NCBI GenBank assembly: GCA_021821225.1
Contig: JAKACR010000013.1
Span: 1 to 24,559 of the forward strand
Origin: Bacillota bacterium
GTDB lineage: Bacteria; Bacillota; Bacilli; Alicyclobacillales; SLC66
DNA: 24,559 nucleotides
Direction of reading: 5' to 3'
Part shown: piece after piece, positions 9,024 through 16,404 of the stretch
Position numbering within the stretch: the stretch's first letter is position 1
How the letters are laid out: every line of letters begins with the position of its first letter
The notes under the pieces: model-generated
Database searches by the model: none
The model's input: only the letters and a program-made list of their open reading frames with translations
What the model was told of the DNA's origin: nothing
Translations under genes and position numbers: made by a program

Positions 9024-10196
9024 TTGCGATACGATTTTGACACCGTGATCGATCGGGTGGGCACTGATTCGCAAAAATGGGACGGCAGGGCGAAGCGGTT
9101 CGGTTCTGCCGCTGTGTTGCCGCTGTGGGTGGCCGATATGGACTTTGTCTCGCCGGCGCCCGTCGTGGATGCGTTGGTGGAGCGGGCGCGCCACGGCGTA
9201 TTCGGGTATGTCGAGCGCGCGGATGAATTTTACGAGGCGGTCGCCGATTGGTTCGCGCGGCGTCACGGGTTCACCGTACAACCGGAATCCGTGGCAAACA
9301 GCCCGGGCGTCGTGCCGGCGCTCCATCTCATCGTTCGCGCATTCACCGATCCTGGGGAACGGGTGCTGATCCAACCACCCGTTTACCCGCCATTTATGCG
9401 GGTGGTGCAATCTGAGGGGCGGGAGATTGTATACAACGAGCTTGTGCGCGATTCAGACGGCAGGTACGGAATGGACTTTGACGCGCTGGACCGCCAGCTC
9501 GACGGTGTCAAGTTGGCCATCCTGTGCAATCCGCACAACCCGGTGGGCCGGGTGTGGACGCGGGATGAACTGACCCGCTTTGGTGAACTGTGCCTGCGTC
9601 ACGGAACACTGGTGGCGTCGGATGAGATTCACTGCGACCTGACGCTGTTCGGGCATTCCCATACGTCGTTTGCCGCGATCTCTCCGGAGTTTGCCGCCCG
9701 GTCCTTCACCTGTGTGGCGCCGAGCAAGACGTTCAACGTGCCCGGACTCACGACCGCAAACGTGATCATCGCTGACGAGGCCAAGCGTCGGCAGTTCACG
9801 CGGGCGGTGGCGCATTCCTCGTTGCACGAGGCGAACGTCTTCGGCGTGGCCGCGCTGATCGCCGCATACCGGCACGGCGCGGAGTGGCTTGACCAGTTGT
9901 TGCTGTATCTTGAGGGGAATGTGGCGGAAATCGAGCAATTCCTGCGCGTGCAATTGCCCGGCGTGCGCATGGTGCGCCCGGAAGCCACCTATCTCGCCTG
10001 GCTCGACTTTTCCTCCTGGGGCATGACGGACGAGCGACTGGCGGCCTTTTTGCGGACAGACGCACAGGTGGGCCTGAATGACGGGCCGTCGTTCGGACCC
10101 GGAGGCAGCGGATTCGCCCGGCTGAACTTTGGTTGCCCGCGCACCGTCTTGCGGGAAGGATTGACGCGCATTGCCGAGGCGCATCACCTGCTGTAG
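9024..10196 (+). CDS. patB: MalY/PatB-type PLP-dependent C-S beta-lyase (aminotransferase fold I)
   Basis: 390 residues, fold-type I PLP enzyme. The N-terminus M-R-Y-D-F-D-T-V-I-D-R and K-W-D are the MalY/PatB opening, and L-P-L-W-V-A-D-M-D-F follows at 32-41. The PLP lysine is Lys235 in A-P-S-K-T-F-N-V-P-G; Asn169 (N-P-H-N-P-V-G), Asp200 (S-D-E-I-H) and Arg366 complete the cofactor and substrate site. The family cleaves cystathionine or cysteine conjugates to homocysteine or thiols, pyruvate and ammonia; some members act as aminotransferases. The start is the TTG at 9024, with GGGGGGA just upstream; the longer open frame to 8898 would add a tail relatives lack. Upstream ATG 8970 is an alternative. 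Confidence 0.87.
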   Translation: MRYDFDTVIDRVGTDSQKWDGRAKRFGSAAVLPLWVADMDFVSPAPVVDALVERARHGVFGYVERADEFYEAVADWFARRHGFTVQPESVANSPGVVPALHLIVRAFTDPGERVLIQPPVYPPFMRVVQSEGREIVYNELVRDSDGRYGMDFDALDRQLDGVKLAILCNPHNPVGRVWTRDELTRFGELCLRHGTLVASDEIHCDLTLFGHSHTSFAAISPEFAARSFTCVAPSKTFNVPGLTTANVIIADEAKRRQFTRAVAHSSLHEANVFGVAALIAAYRHGAEWLDQLLLYLEGNVAEIEQFLRVQLPGVRMVRPEATYLAWLDFSSWGMTDERLAAFLRTDAQVGLNDGPSFGPGGSGFARLNFGCPRTVLREGLTRIAEAHHLL

Positions 10197-10200
10197 GACG

Positions 10201-10248
10201 TTCCGCGCCGTGGACAGCGTTCGCTGGCAGAGGACATTTTCAAGACAG
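10201..10248 (+). repeat. dispersed intergenic repeat, uninterrupted copy
   Basis: The first 26 bp (TTCCGCGCCGTGGACAGCGT and six more) match 5252-5277 at 24 of 26 positions. The last 25 bp (10224-10248) match 5411-5435 at 22 of 25. The two parts are continuous here, overlapping by CTG, but 133 bp apart at the other locus. The copy fills most of the gap between the C-S lyase and flavin reductase genes and ends 25 nt before the latter's start. Confidence 0.7.
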
Positions 10249-10273
10249 ATGATGCAGGAGAGGACGGATCGAC

Positions 10274-10759
10274 ATGGTGGACAGTCAATTGTTCAGAGCC
10301 GTCATGGGACGCTTTGCGACAGGAATCACCGTGGTGACGACGGACAAGGAGGATAGAAACGTACACGCCATGACGGCCAACGCTTTCACATCCGTGTCGC
10401 TGGATCCGCCGCTTGTCCTGGTGTCTGTGGCGAAAACGGCTGCCATGCACGGATACCTGCTTGCGGTCGGCCGATTCGGCATCAGTTTCCTGGACAGCGG
10501 ACAGGCGGAAGTTTCGAATCATTTTGCCGGCCGCCCGGACGAGCGCGTCGGCGAAAGCGTTACATACAACCGCTTGGCGGACATACCTGTTCTTAAACAC
10601 AGCCTTGCGCGCATCGCCTGCCGCCGCTGGGCCATCTACGACGGCGGGGACCACACGCTGTTTGTCGGGGAAGTGATCGACTTACAGGCGGACGAAGGAG
10701 AGCCGCTCCTGTATTTTCGCGGTCGCTACGGCACGCTCGTCACGGACGAAAAACGCTGA
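10274..10759 (+). CDS. flavin reductase-domain FMN-binding protein
   Basis: 161 residues, the length of single-domain flavin reductases. The opening F-R-A-V-M-G-R-F-A-T-G-I-T-V-V-T-T (7-23), the block M-T-A-N-A-F-T-S-V-S-L-D-P-P-L-V-L (32-48), and G-D-H-T-L-F-V-G-E-V near the C-terminus are family hallmarks. Members bind FMN or FAD and use NAD(P)H to supply reduced flavin to a monooxygenase, or act alone as oxidoreductases. No monooxygenase lies next to it, so the partner is unknown. AGGAGAGG at 10256-10263 precedes the ATG. It begins right after the dispersed repeat, which may contribute leader sequence. Confidence 0.88.
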   Translation: MVDSQLFRAVMGRFATGITVVTTDKEDRNVHAMTANAFTSVSLDPPLVLVSVAKTAAMHGYLLAVGRFGISFLDSGQAEVSNHFAGRPDERVGESVTYNRLADIPVLKHSLARIACRRWAIYDGGDHTLFVGEVIDLQADEGEPLLYFRGRYGTLVTDEKR

Positions 10760-10961
10760 ACGCGTTCGCAATGTGCGGGAACCAGTCTCCCGTCAACAGT
10801 CGCGGGCGTGATCGGACAGGGGATTGGCCGCATTGGCCATGACGGTCCCATCCGGACGGTGTATGATGGCGGGAGGACGGGCCGGAGGCTCAGGTCCGAC
10901 ACGTGATGAGGTGAGTTGGCCTGCGTGGCGGGCCCATTTATACCTCAGGGGAGGGAATCCT

Positions 10962-11951
10962 GTGTCACTTCAGGTCGCCGTAGTGGGAGTCGGCAATATT
11001 GGAAGCATCCACGCCCGTGTTTATCACGAGCATCCAGGGACCACGCTTGTGGCCGTGTGCGATGCGATTCGCGCCAAGGCGGACCAGGCTGCGGAAAAAT
11101 ATGGCTGTCAGGCGTTTTACAGCGTACGGGACATGCTGGACAGCGGCCTGCGCCTAGACGCATGCAGCGTGGCGACCAAAGGCGAAGAGAACGGCGGGGA
11201 GCATTTTGCCCCGACGATGGAGTTGCTGGCGGCGGGCATTCCCGTACTCGCCGAGAAACCGATTTCAAACAAGCTGGAAGAAGCCGAGCGGATGGTACAG
11301 ACCGCGCACGAGGGGAGAATCCCCTTTGCGGTGAACCTGAATCACCGCTTTACGCCGGCCGCAAAGCGCGCGAAAGAATGGGTCCAGTCGGGCCGTCTCG
11401 GCCAGTTGCACATGATCAACATGCGGATGTGGATCAACAACCAGGCGGAGACGTCCCCCTGGTTTCACCTGCGCGCGCTGCACCCTCACTCTTTTGACGT
11501 CATCCGGTACTTCGCCGGCGACATCGACCGCGTGGCTGCCTTCATGATGAAGGGGGAAGGGCGGACGATCTGGTCCAACGCCCAGGTCCTGCTGCATTTC
11601 AAAAACGGCATGATCGGGAATCTCGTCGGCAGCTACGACGCCGGCGCGGGATACGGTCTCGAACAGTGCGAGGTGGTGGGTTCGAAAGGGCGATTTGTGC
11701 TCACGGACGCGTGCGAACGACTCACCTTTTATGCACGCCACAGCATCGAGACCGAGACGTTTGATTACCTCGGCGGGATGCGTTCGTTCAATGAAACATT
11801 CAAGAGCAGGATTTCCGCGTGGATTGACCAACTGGCTGCCCACACTCCCTGGGATCAGATCGACGGTTCCGGAGAGGACGCCTTGCGGGCGCAACGGGTG
11901 ATTGAAGCCGCGATCGAATCGTGGAACACGGGCCGCATCATCGAACTTTAA
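10962..11951 (+). CDS. Gfo/Idh/MocA-family NAD(P)-dependent oxidoreductase
   Basis: 329 residues with an N-terminal Rossmann domain (G-V-G-N-I-G at 9-14) and the family E-K-P motif at 98-100, where the lysine is catalytic. The C-terminal alpha/beta domain has N-H-R-F (127-130) and H-P-H-S-F-D-V-I-R-Y-F (174-184), where His/Asp residues normally act in catalysis. Such enzymes oxidise sugars, sugar acids, inositols or sugar amines. The GTG start follows GGGGAGGGA (about 10949-10956); the frame open to 10824 has no better site. It is the first gene of the probable glycan-catabolism island. The TAA stop lies inside the duplicated target TAAAA of the MITE-like element just after it. Confidence 0.88.
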   Translation: MSLQVAVVGVGNIGSIHARVYHEHPGTTLVAVCDAIRAKADQAAEKYGCQAFYSVRDMLDSGLRLDACSVATKGEENGGEHFAPTMELLAAGIPVLAEKPISNKLEEAERMVQTAHEGRIPFAVNLNHRFTPAAKRAKEWVQSGRLGQLHMINMRMWINNQAETSPWFHLRALHPHSFDVIRYFAGDIDRVAAFMMKGEGRTIWSNAQVLLHFKNGMIGNLVGSYDAGAGYGLEQCEVVGSKGRFVLTDACERLTFYARHSIETETFDYLGGMRSFNETFKSRISAWIDQLAAHTPWDQIDGSGEDALRAQRVIEAAIESWNTGRIIEL

Positions 11952-12138
11952 AAGAGCCTGTTCAAAAAGAGGGCAGGGTTGACCCACGCAGTGCAATGGG
12001 ACATGGGATAAACCGAGTGTGTAGTGGATGTTATCCCATGTCCCCGAGCGTACGTTTTGGGTACGCGAGGGAGCATTTCTGGCGATGACGCGGCAATGCG
12101 CCGGGGAGTTCTGCCCACTTTTTGAACAACCTCTAAAA
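11949..12138. mobile_element. MITE-like non-coding element, 180 bp, with TAAAA target duplication
   Basis: The element runs 11954-12133, opening GAGCCTGTTCAAAAAGAGGG and closing with the near-reverse complement ending GAACAACCTC. The terminal inverted repeats agree over about 24 bp apart from three or four positions. TAAAA stands directly outside both ends (11949-11953 and 12134-12138), a perfect 5-bp duplication. Inside is a 14-bp perfect hairpin stem (11998-12011 with 12031-12044) and a smaller GCGTAC/GTACGC stem. There is no transposase, so it would need one in trans. It fills the space between the Gfo/Idh gene and the first sulfatase-fold gene. I do not assign an IS family. Confidence 0.75.
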
Positions 12139-12178
12139 GGTATCTGGCATCCGCTTACAGAAAGGAGAGGAGAGCACA

Positions 12179-13657
12179 TTGTCAGTCAACCGTCGCGCCA
12201 ATGTGGTGCTGCTCGGCATCGACAGCCTGCGGGCGGATCATATGAGCCTGTACGGCTATTCTCGCCTGACGACGCCGCACATCGACCGATTCGCTGGAGA
12301 GGGCGCCGTATTCATGAAGCATTTCAGTCCCAGCATCCCGACCACGCCAGGCTATTCAACCATGCTGACGGGAATGGACTGCTTCGGAACGGATGTCGTC
12401 GCGCTGCGGCATAAAGGTCCCCTTGGTACTCACGTGCAGACGCTCCCAGAAATCCTGCGCGAGCACGGATACAATACGAGTTGCGTCGGCTTCACGGGCA
12501 ATCCGGCGTCCCGCGGCTTTGACACCTATCTGGACTACAAGGCGTGGCAACCCGACAGTACCGGCCGCTGTCCGAAAGCGCAGAATCTGAATGATTGCGC
12601 CATACCTGAACTGCGCCGTCTCGCGGGGGAAGAGGAACCCTTCTTTCTGTTTCTCCGCCACATGGATCCCCATTCCCCCTACCTGCCTCCCCGCCCGTTC
12701 GAACGCCTGTTTTATGGCGGTGACGAGTGCAGGGAAGGGGACGGTTCCCTGCAGCCGGTCTGGGATTTCAAGCCGTTCGCGGATTTTTTCCGTTCCTGGA
12801 TCCCCGAGGGATGCACCGACCGGCACTACATTGACGCGCAGTACGACGGGGCGCTGGCCTACATGGATGCGGCGATCGGCGGTCTGTTTGCCGAATTGGC
12901 GGCTCTTGGCCTGGAGGAAGAGACACTGGTGGTCGTCACGTCCGACCACGGCGAGACACTGTACGAACACGAGTGCTATTATGATCACCATGGATTGTAC
13001 GACTGCACGCTGACCGTTCCACTCATGTTGCGCTGGCCGGGAAAGATTGCGCAGGGCGCGCGCCACAACGGCTACACGCAGATCAAGGACATCACCCCGA
13101 CGATTCTCGACCTGCTTGGCATTGTCACTGCGTATCGCTTTGACGGGCACAGTCTGGCGCCTTTCGCGCAGCCGGGCGGCGCGGCAAGCGATCCAGGGGA
13201 GGAGAGGGAGTTTTACATCACCGAGTGCACGTGGATGCGCAAACACGGCTGGCGGACGCCGGAGTGGAAGCTGATCCGGGCGCTTGAACCGGATTTTCAT
13301 TTCAAACCGGAGGTGGAACTGTACCATCTGATTGACGATCCGCTGGAACTGCACAACCTGGCGGGCGAGCGACTCGACGTGGTCCAGGAGCTGACGCGGC
13401 GGATGGAGGCGCACAGCGCAGGGCGGGAAGGGGAGACAGGCAGGGTCAATCCGATGTTGACCAATCTCGACTGGCACGGCCATGGCGGTGGACCGTTCAC
13501 TTCATCCCGGCAGGCGTACGAAACCCTGCACATCGGCTCAATCCGTGGCGCTAGGGCATTGCAAGAAGACGACGGCAAAGAAGACGACGGCAAGCGGGTA
13601 GACGACGACAAGCGGGTAGACGACGGCGGCGAGAATGGGAAGGCGCGGCCGCAATGA
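12179..13657 (+). CDS. sulfatase-fold hydrolase with Thr at the formylglycine position
   Basis: 492 residues, alkaline phosphatase superfamily. Metal-site elements are Asp15 (L-L-G-I-D-S-L-R-A-D), Asp256/His257 (T-S-D-H-G-E) and His161 to His165. The C-x-P-x-R signature of type I sulfatases is replaced by T-T-P-G-Y at residues 55-59, so the Cys or Ser that becomes formylglycine and its Arg partner are both missing. Thr is the nucleophile in related phosphodiesterases and phosphoethanolamine transferases, so phosphodiester or phosphonate cleavage is a real alternative. There is no signal peptide. The TTG start follows AGGAGAGGAG; the stop overlaps the next gene by ATGA. The C-terminus (about 463-484) is a repeat-derived Asp/Lys-rich tail. 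Annotation pipelines would probably call it a sulfatase; I doubt that activity. Confidence 0.82.
   Translation: MSVNRRANVVLLGIDSLRADHMSLYGYSRLTTPHIDRFAGEGAVFMKHFSPSIPTTPGYSTMLTGMDCFGTDVVALRHKGPLGTHVQTLPEILREHGYNTSCVGFTGNPASRGFDTYLDYKAWQPDSTGRCPKAQNLNDCAIPELRRLAGEEEPFFLFLRHMDPHSPYLPPRPFERLFYGGDECREGDGSLQPVWDFKPFADFFRSWIPEGCTDRHYIDAQYDGALAYMDAAIGGLFAELAALGLEEETLVVVTSDHGETLYEHECYYDHHGLYDCTLTVPLMLRWPGKIAQGARHNGYTQIKDITPTILDLLGIVTAYRFDGHSLAPFAQPGGAASDPGEEREFYITECTWMRKHGWRTPEWKLIRALEPDFHFKPEVELYHLIDDPLELHNLAGERLDVVQELTRRMEAHSAGREGETGRVNPMLTNLDWHGHGGGPFTSSRQAYETLHIGSIRGARALQEDDGKEDDGKRVDDDKRVDDGGENGKARPQ
13565..13630 (+). repeat. short in-frame tandem repeats at the 3' end of the sulfatase-fold gene
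   Basis: Two 15-bp units (GAAGACGACGGCAAr, 13565-13579 and 13580-13594) are followed by two 18-bp units (CGGGTAGACGACGrC.., 13595-13612 and 13613-13630). They encode E-D-D-G-K twice, then R-V-D-D and similar. Lengths are multiples of three, so the frame is kept; replication slippage is the likely origin. Confidence 0.85.
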
Positions 13658-15063
13658 CGCCGAATGTGCTGTTGATCGTGGCCGACCAGCTCCGGTACGA
13701 CGTTCTAGGCTGCAGCGGAAACCCGACGGCACAAACCCCTTATCTCGACCGGTTGGCTGCCGATGGGGTGTGTTTCGAGCAGGCATACAGCCATATCCCC
13801 ATCTGTAGCCCAGCCCGCCAGTCTTTCATCAACGGTCGCCGTCCGGAGGCGTTCGGCGGTCATTGGAACTATGATCTGGGACCGCTTGTCGGCACACTGT
13901 CGGTGGACGATTACGCATGGCCGCGTGAACTGCGGGCACTCGGCTACCGGAGCGTCTACGCCGGGAAGTGGAACGTGCATCCGCAGGCCAGTCCTGTGCA
14001 GTTTGGTTACGATGAGTACATCCCGGACAGCGATCATAAGCGCTGGAGGGCGCAAAAGCATCCCAACGTACGGTACGTCGGTGGCTACCTGGGCGAGCGC
14101 GATCCTCTGCCGCTGGAGGACACGGCCACCCACTTTATGGCCGGGCGCGCCGCCGACCGCATCCGCGCCCTCGCCGCGCAGGGTTCCCCGTGGCACGCGC
14201 GGCTAGATTTTTCCGCACCGCATCTTCCGTGCCGCCCGGCGGGCCGGTTTTCCGACCTGTATCGCGCGCAAGACATGACGCCCTGGGGGAGCTTCGCGGA
14301 CACGTTTGCCGAAAAACCGTACATCCAGCTTCAACAGTTGTACAGTTGGGGCATCGAGAATTTCACGTGGGAGGATTTTGCGCCCGCGGTCGCCCGTTAT
14401 TTTGGCATGGTCAGCCAAATGGACGACGCGGTCGGACAGGTGCTGCAGGCTGTTGAGCAGTGCGGTGCGCGAGACGACACGATCGTCATTTTCACTGCGG
14501 ACCACGGTGATCTTTGCGGCGCCCACCGGATGCTAGACAAACACAATGTGCTCTATGACGATGTGGTGCGCGTACCGCTCATCATCCGCTGGCCAGCGGG
14601 ACTTGCCGGCGGTGTCCGCGTCAAGGAGTTCGTCTACAACCTGCTTGACGTCCCCCCGACGCTGATGGAGTGGCTGGGCATCGCGCCGGACGCGGTTTGG
14701 CACGGGCGGTCGCTCGCCGCCTTGCTCGCGGGCGCCGCGCCCAAGGACTGGCGAAGCGGCGTGGTGGCCACGTATCACGGCCAGCAGTGCGGCCTCAACA
14801 CCCAGCGGATGATCCGCACGAAGCGGTGGAAATACATCTGGAATGCGATGGACGTGGACGAGCTTTACGATCTGCGGGCAGACCCGCACGAACTGGTGAA
14901 CCGGATCGACGATCCGGGACTCGCGCAGGTGGTCCAGGGATTGCGCAGACAATTGTACGCGGAACTTCTGGCGCAGGGAGACCGTCAGGTGGACAATGAA
15001 TGGGTGAGGCGGCAACTGCTTGAGGGAAGGAAGCTCGGCCGCCGTCAGTCGCTATCTCCGTAG
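13654..15063 (+). CDS. type I sulfatase (C-S-P-A-R)
   Basis: 469 residues. The formylglycine signature C51-S-P-A-R55 is intact, with Asp11/Gln12 (V-A-D-Q-L-R), Lys105 and His109 (G-K-W-N-V-H), His190 (S-A-P-H), Asp283/His284 (T-A-D-H-G-D) and Lys296. After Cys51 is oxidised to formylglycine by a maturase, such enzymes hydrolyse sulfate esters of sugars, steroids or choline. No signal peptide is visible, so it should act in the cytoplasm on an imported substrate. Its ATG overlaps the previous stop (ATGA), indicating translational coupling with the Thr-type paralogue. Specificity is not readable. An FGE or radical-SAM maturase must be encoded elsewhere. Confidence 0.92.
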   Translation: MTPNVLLIVADQLRYDVLGCSGNPTAQTPYLDRLAADGVCFEQAYSHIPICSPARQSFINGRRPEAFGGHWNYDLGPLVGTLSVDDYAWPRELRALGYRSVYAGKWNVHPQASPVQFGYDEYIPDSDHKRWRAQKHPNVRYVGGYLGERDPLPLEDTATHFMAGRAADRIRALAAQGSPWHARLDFSAPHLPCRPAGRFSDLYRAQDMTPWGSFADTFAEKPYIQLQQLYSWGIENFTWEDFAPAVARYFGMVSQMDDAVGQVLQAVEQCGARDDTIVIFTADHGDLCGAHRMLDKHNVLYDDVVRVPLIIRWPAGLAGGVRVKEFVYNLLDVPPTLMEWLGIAPDAVWHGRSLAALLAGAAPKDWRSGVVATYHGQQCGLNTQRMIRTKRWKYIWNAMDVDELYDLRADPHELVNRIDDPGLAQVVQGLRRQLYAELLAQGDRQVDNEWVRRQLLEGRKLGRRQSLSP

Positions 15064-15078
15064 ACGAGGAGGCGAGAG

Positions 15079-16089
15079 ATGGAGCAGTTGGAGGAGCAGT
15101 TGGACAGCCGGCGTTTGCAGTTGGACAGCCGACGCTTCATGAAGGGAGATTTTCCTTTCGCAATCCACCGTTGCAGTCATGATGCGCTGCACGTGCCACA
15201 GCCGCACAGTCACGACTTTGTGGAACTGGTCTATGTCGAGCAGGGCAGTGCCCGCCATCTGTTCGAGGGCGAGTCGTACGACCTGCGCACGGGAGACGTG
15301 TTCATCATCAATCCCGGTGAAACACACTCCTTCGAACTCCCCGCCGGCGGGAGACTGGGAATCATCAACTGCCTGTTTCAGCCGCACCTGATCCAGGAAC
15401 CCATCCTGCGCGAACTGCATGTGTCAAAGACGATGGATTATTTTTATATCCACCCGTTTCTCAATCCGGGGGAACGCTTCAACCATCTGCTCAACCTGCG
15501 CGGGGAAGACGCGCGGCGCATTCTGTCGCTTCTCGACGTGCTGATCGATGAAACGGAGCGCCGCCGGACCGGCTATCAGACACTGGTGCGCCTGCGCATG
15601 ATCGAACTGCTCATGCTGCTGTCGCGTGGTTACGACGAGTCGTTGCGGATGTCCGACCACTCACGCGACCATCACCGTTGCACTGCCGCGCTGCGCATCT
15701 GCGGTTATCTGGAACGGCACTACCAGCAGAAAAACACGCTGGAATCCCTGTCGCTGCTGTTCAATATCAGCGCGCGCCACCTCAACCGGATCTTCCGGGA
15801 GGAAATCGGTATGAGCGTGGTCGAAAAGATTCACCGGATCCGCATCGAGAAAGCGCGATCCCTGCTGGTCGAGACGGACGAAAAGATCATCAATATCGCC
15901 GCCATGATCGGCTACGAGGACCCGGCGTTTTTCAGCCGGCTGTTCACGCGCGAAGTGGGATGCGCGCCCGGCCGCTTTCGCACCAGGGCCCTGTCGCATT
16001 CAAGAGAGGAGGAGTGTGGATGCAAGGAAAGCGAACCTGGCTCATACCGGACGGGTTTCTGCCTGTCGGCAGCACGGGAGAACAGGTGA
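15079..16089 (+). CDS. AraC-family regulator with cupin sensor domain
   Basis: 336 residues. The N-terminal cupin (about 40-100) has P-H-S-H-D-F-V-E-L-V-Y-V and G-D-V-F-I-I-N-P-G-E-T-H-S-F, typical of sugar-responsive AraC proteins. The C-terminal double helix-turn-helix covers about 203-303, with L-E-S-L-S-L-L-F-N-I-S (221-231) and I-I-N-I-A-A-M-I-G-Y (270-279). GAGGAGGCG precedes the ATG; the gap to the upstream sulfatase is 15 bp, so cotranscription is likely. It probably activates the island in response to a sugar. The N-terminus holds a 7-residue duplication (Q-L-D-S-R-R-x). The last 33 residues lie beyond the normal AraC domain and read through the ribosome binding site and start of the next gene. 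Confidence 0.92.
   Translation: MEQLEEQLDSRRLQLDSRRFMKGDFPFAIHRCSHDALHVPQPHSHDFVELVYVEQGSARHLFEGESYDLRTGDVFIINPGETHSFELPAGGRLGIINCLFQPHLIQEPILRELHVSKTMDYFYIHPFLNPGERFNHLLNLRGEDARRILSLLDVLIDETERRRTGYQTLVRLRMIELLMLLSRGYDESLRMSDHSRDHHRCTAALRICGYLERHYQQKNTLESLSLLFNISARHLNRIFREEIGMSVVEKIHRIRIEKARSLLVETDEKIINIAAMIGYEDPAFFSRLFTREVGCAPGRFRTRALSHSREEECGCKESEPGSYRTGFCLSAARENR
15096..15137 (+). repeat. 21-bp in-frame tandem duplication in the AraC gene
   Basis: GCAGTTGGACAGCCGGCGTT(T) at 15096-15116 is repeated at 15117-15137 with two differences. It encodes Q-L-D-S-R-R twice near the N-terminus, before the cupin domain, and is probably harmless slippage. Confidence 0.85.
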
Positions 16090-16385
16090 GCCACGAGGCG
16101 GTCTGCGTCCTGAACACGTCCGACCGCGCCGCCGCCATAACCCTGACCATCTACTTTGAAGACCGCGAACCGCTGGACCGTTTTGCCGCCGTCTGCCCGG
16201 CGCGCCGCACCAACCACATCCGGCTGGATCGTGCGCGCAATGAAGACGGGATGGCCGTCCCGCGCGGCGTTCCGTACGCCATACGGGTCTCCAGCGACAT
16301 TCCGGTCATTGTGCAGCACAGCCGACTGGACACATCGCAGGAGGCTCTGGCCTTGTTCACGACGATCGCCTATCCGGTGGAATGA
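16020..16385 (+). CDS. Anabaena sensory rhodopsin transducer (ASRT)-family protein
   Basis: 121 residues covering nearly the whole ASRT domain. Landmarks are S-H-E-A-V-C-V-L-N-T (24-33), I-Y-F-E-D-R-E-P (44-51), P-A-R-R-T-N-H-I-R (60-68) and P-V-I-V-Q-H-S-R-L-D-T (95-105), with I-A-Y-P at the end. ASRT is a soluble beta-sandwich tetramer; outside cyanobacteria its relatives lack a rhodopsin and have been proposed to bind small molecules, possibly sugars. No rhodopsin gene is near. ATG 16020 is chosen because AGGAGGAG (16007-16014) stands 5 nt before it and the family N-terminus follows. The gene overlaps the AraC 3' end by 70 nt in another frame. A role as sensor or accessory of glycan use is inference. 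Confidence 0.88.
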   Translation: MQGKRTWLIPDGFLPVGSTGEQVSHEAVCVLNTSDRAAAITLTIYFEDREPLDRFAAVCPARRTNHIRLDRARNEDGMAVPRGVPYAIRVSSDIPVIVQHSRLDTSQEALALFTTIAYPVE

Positions 16386-16404
16386 AGCCATTTTGCGGAC
16401 GCGG

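Noticed and set aside
10862..10867. TATGAT as a -10 box for the Gfo/Idh gene
   Set aside because: No -35 at suitable spacing and no TGn extension; too weak to list.
12356..13483. Minus-strand open frame of about 375 codons opposite the Thr-type sulfatase gene
   Set aside because: Shadow of the real gene; no ribosome binding site and no recognisable motif.
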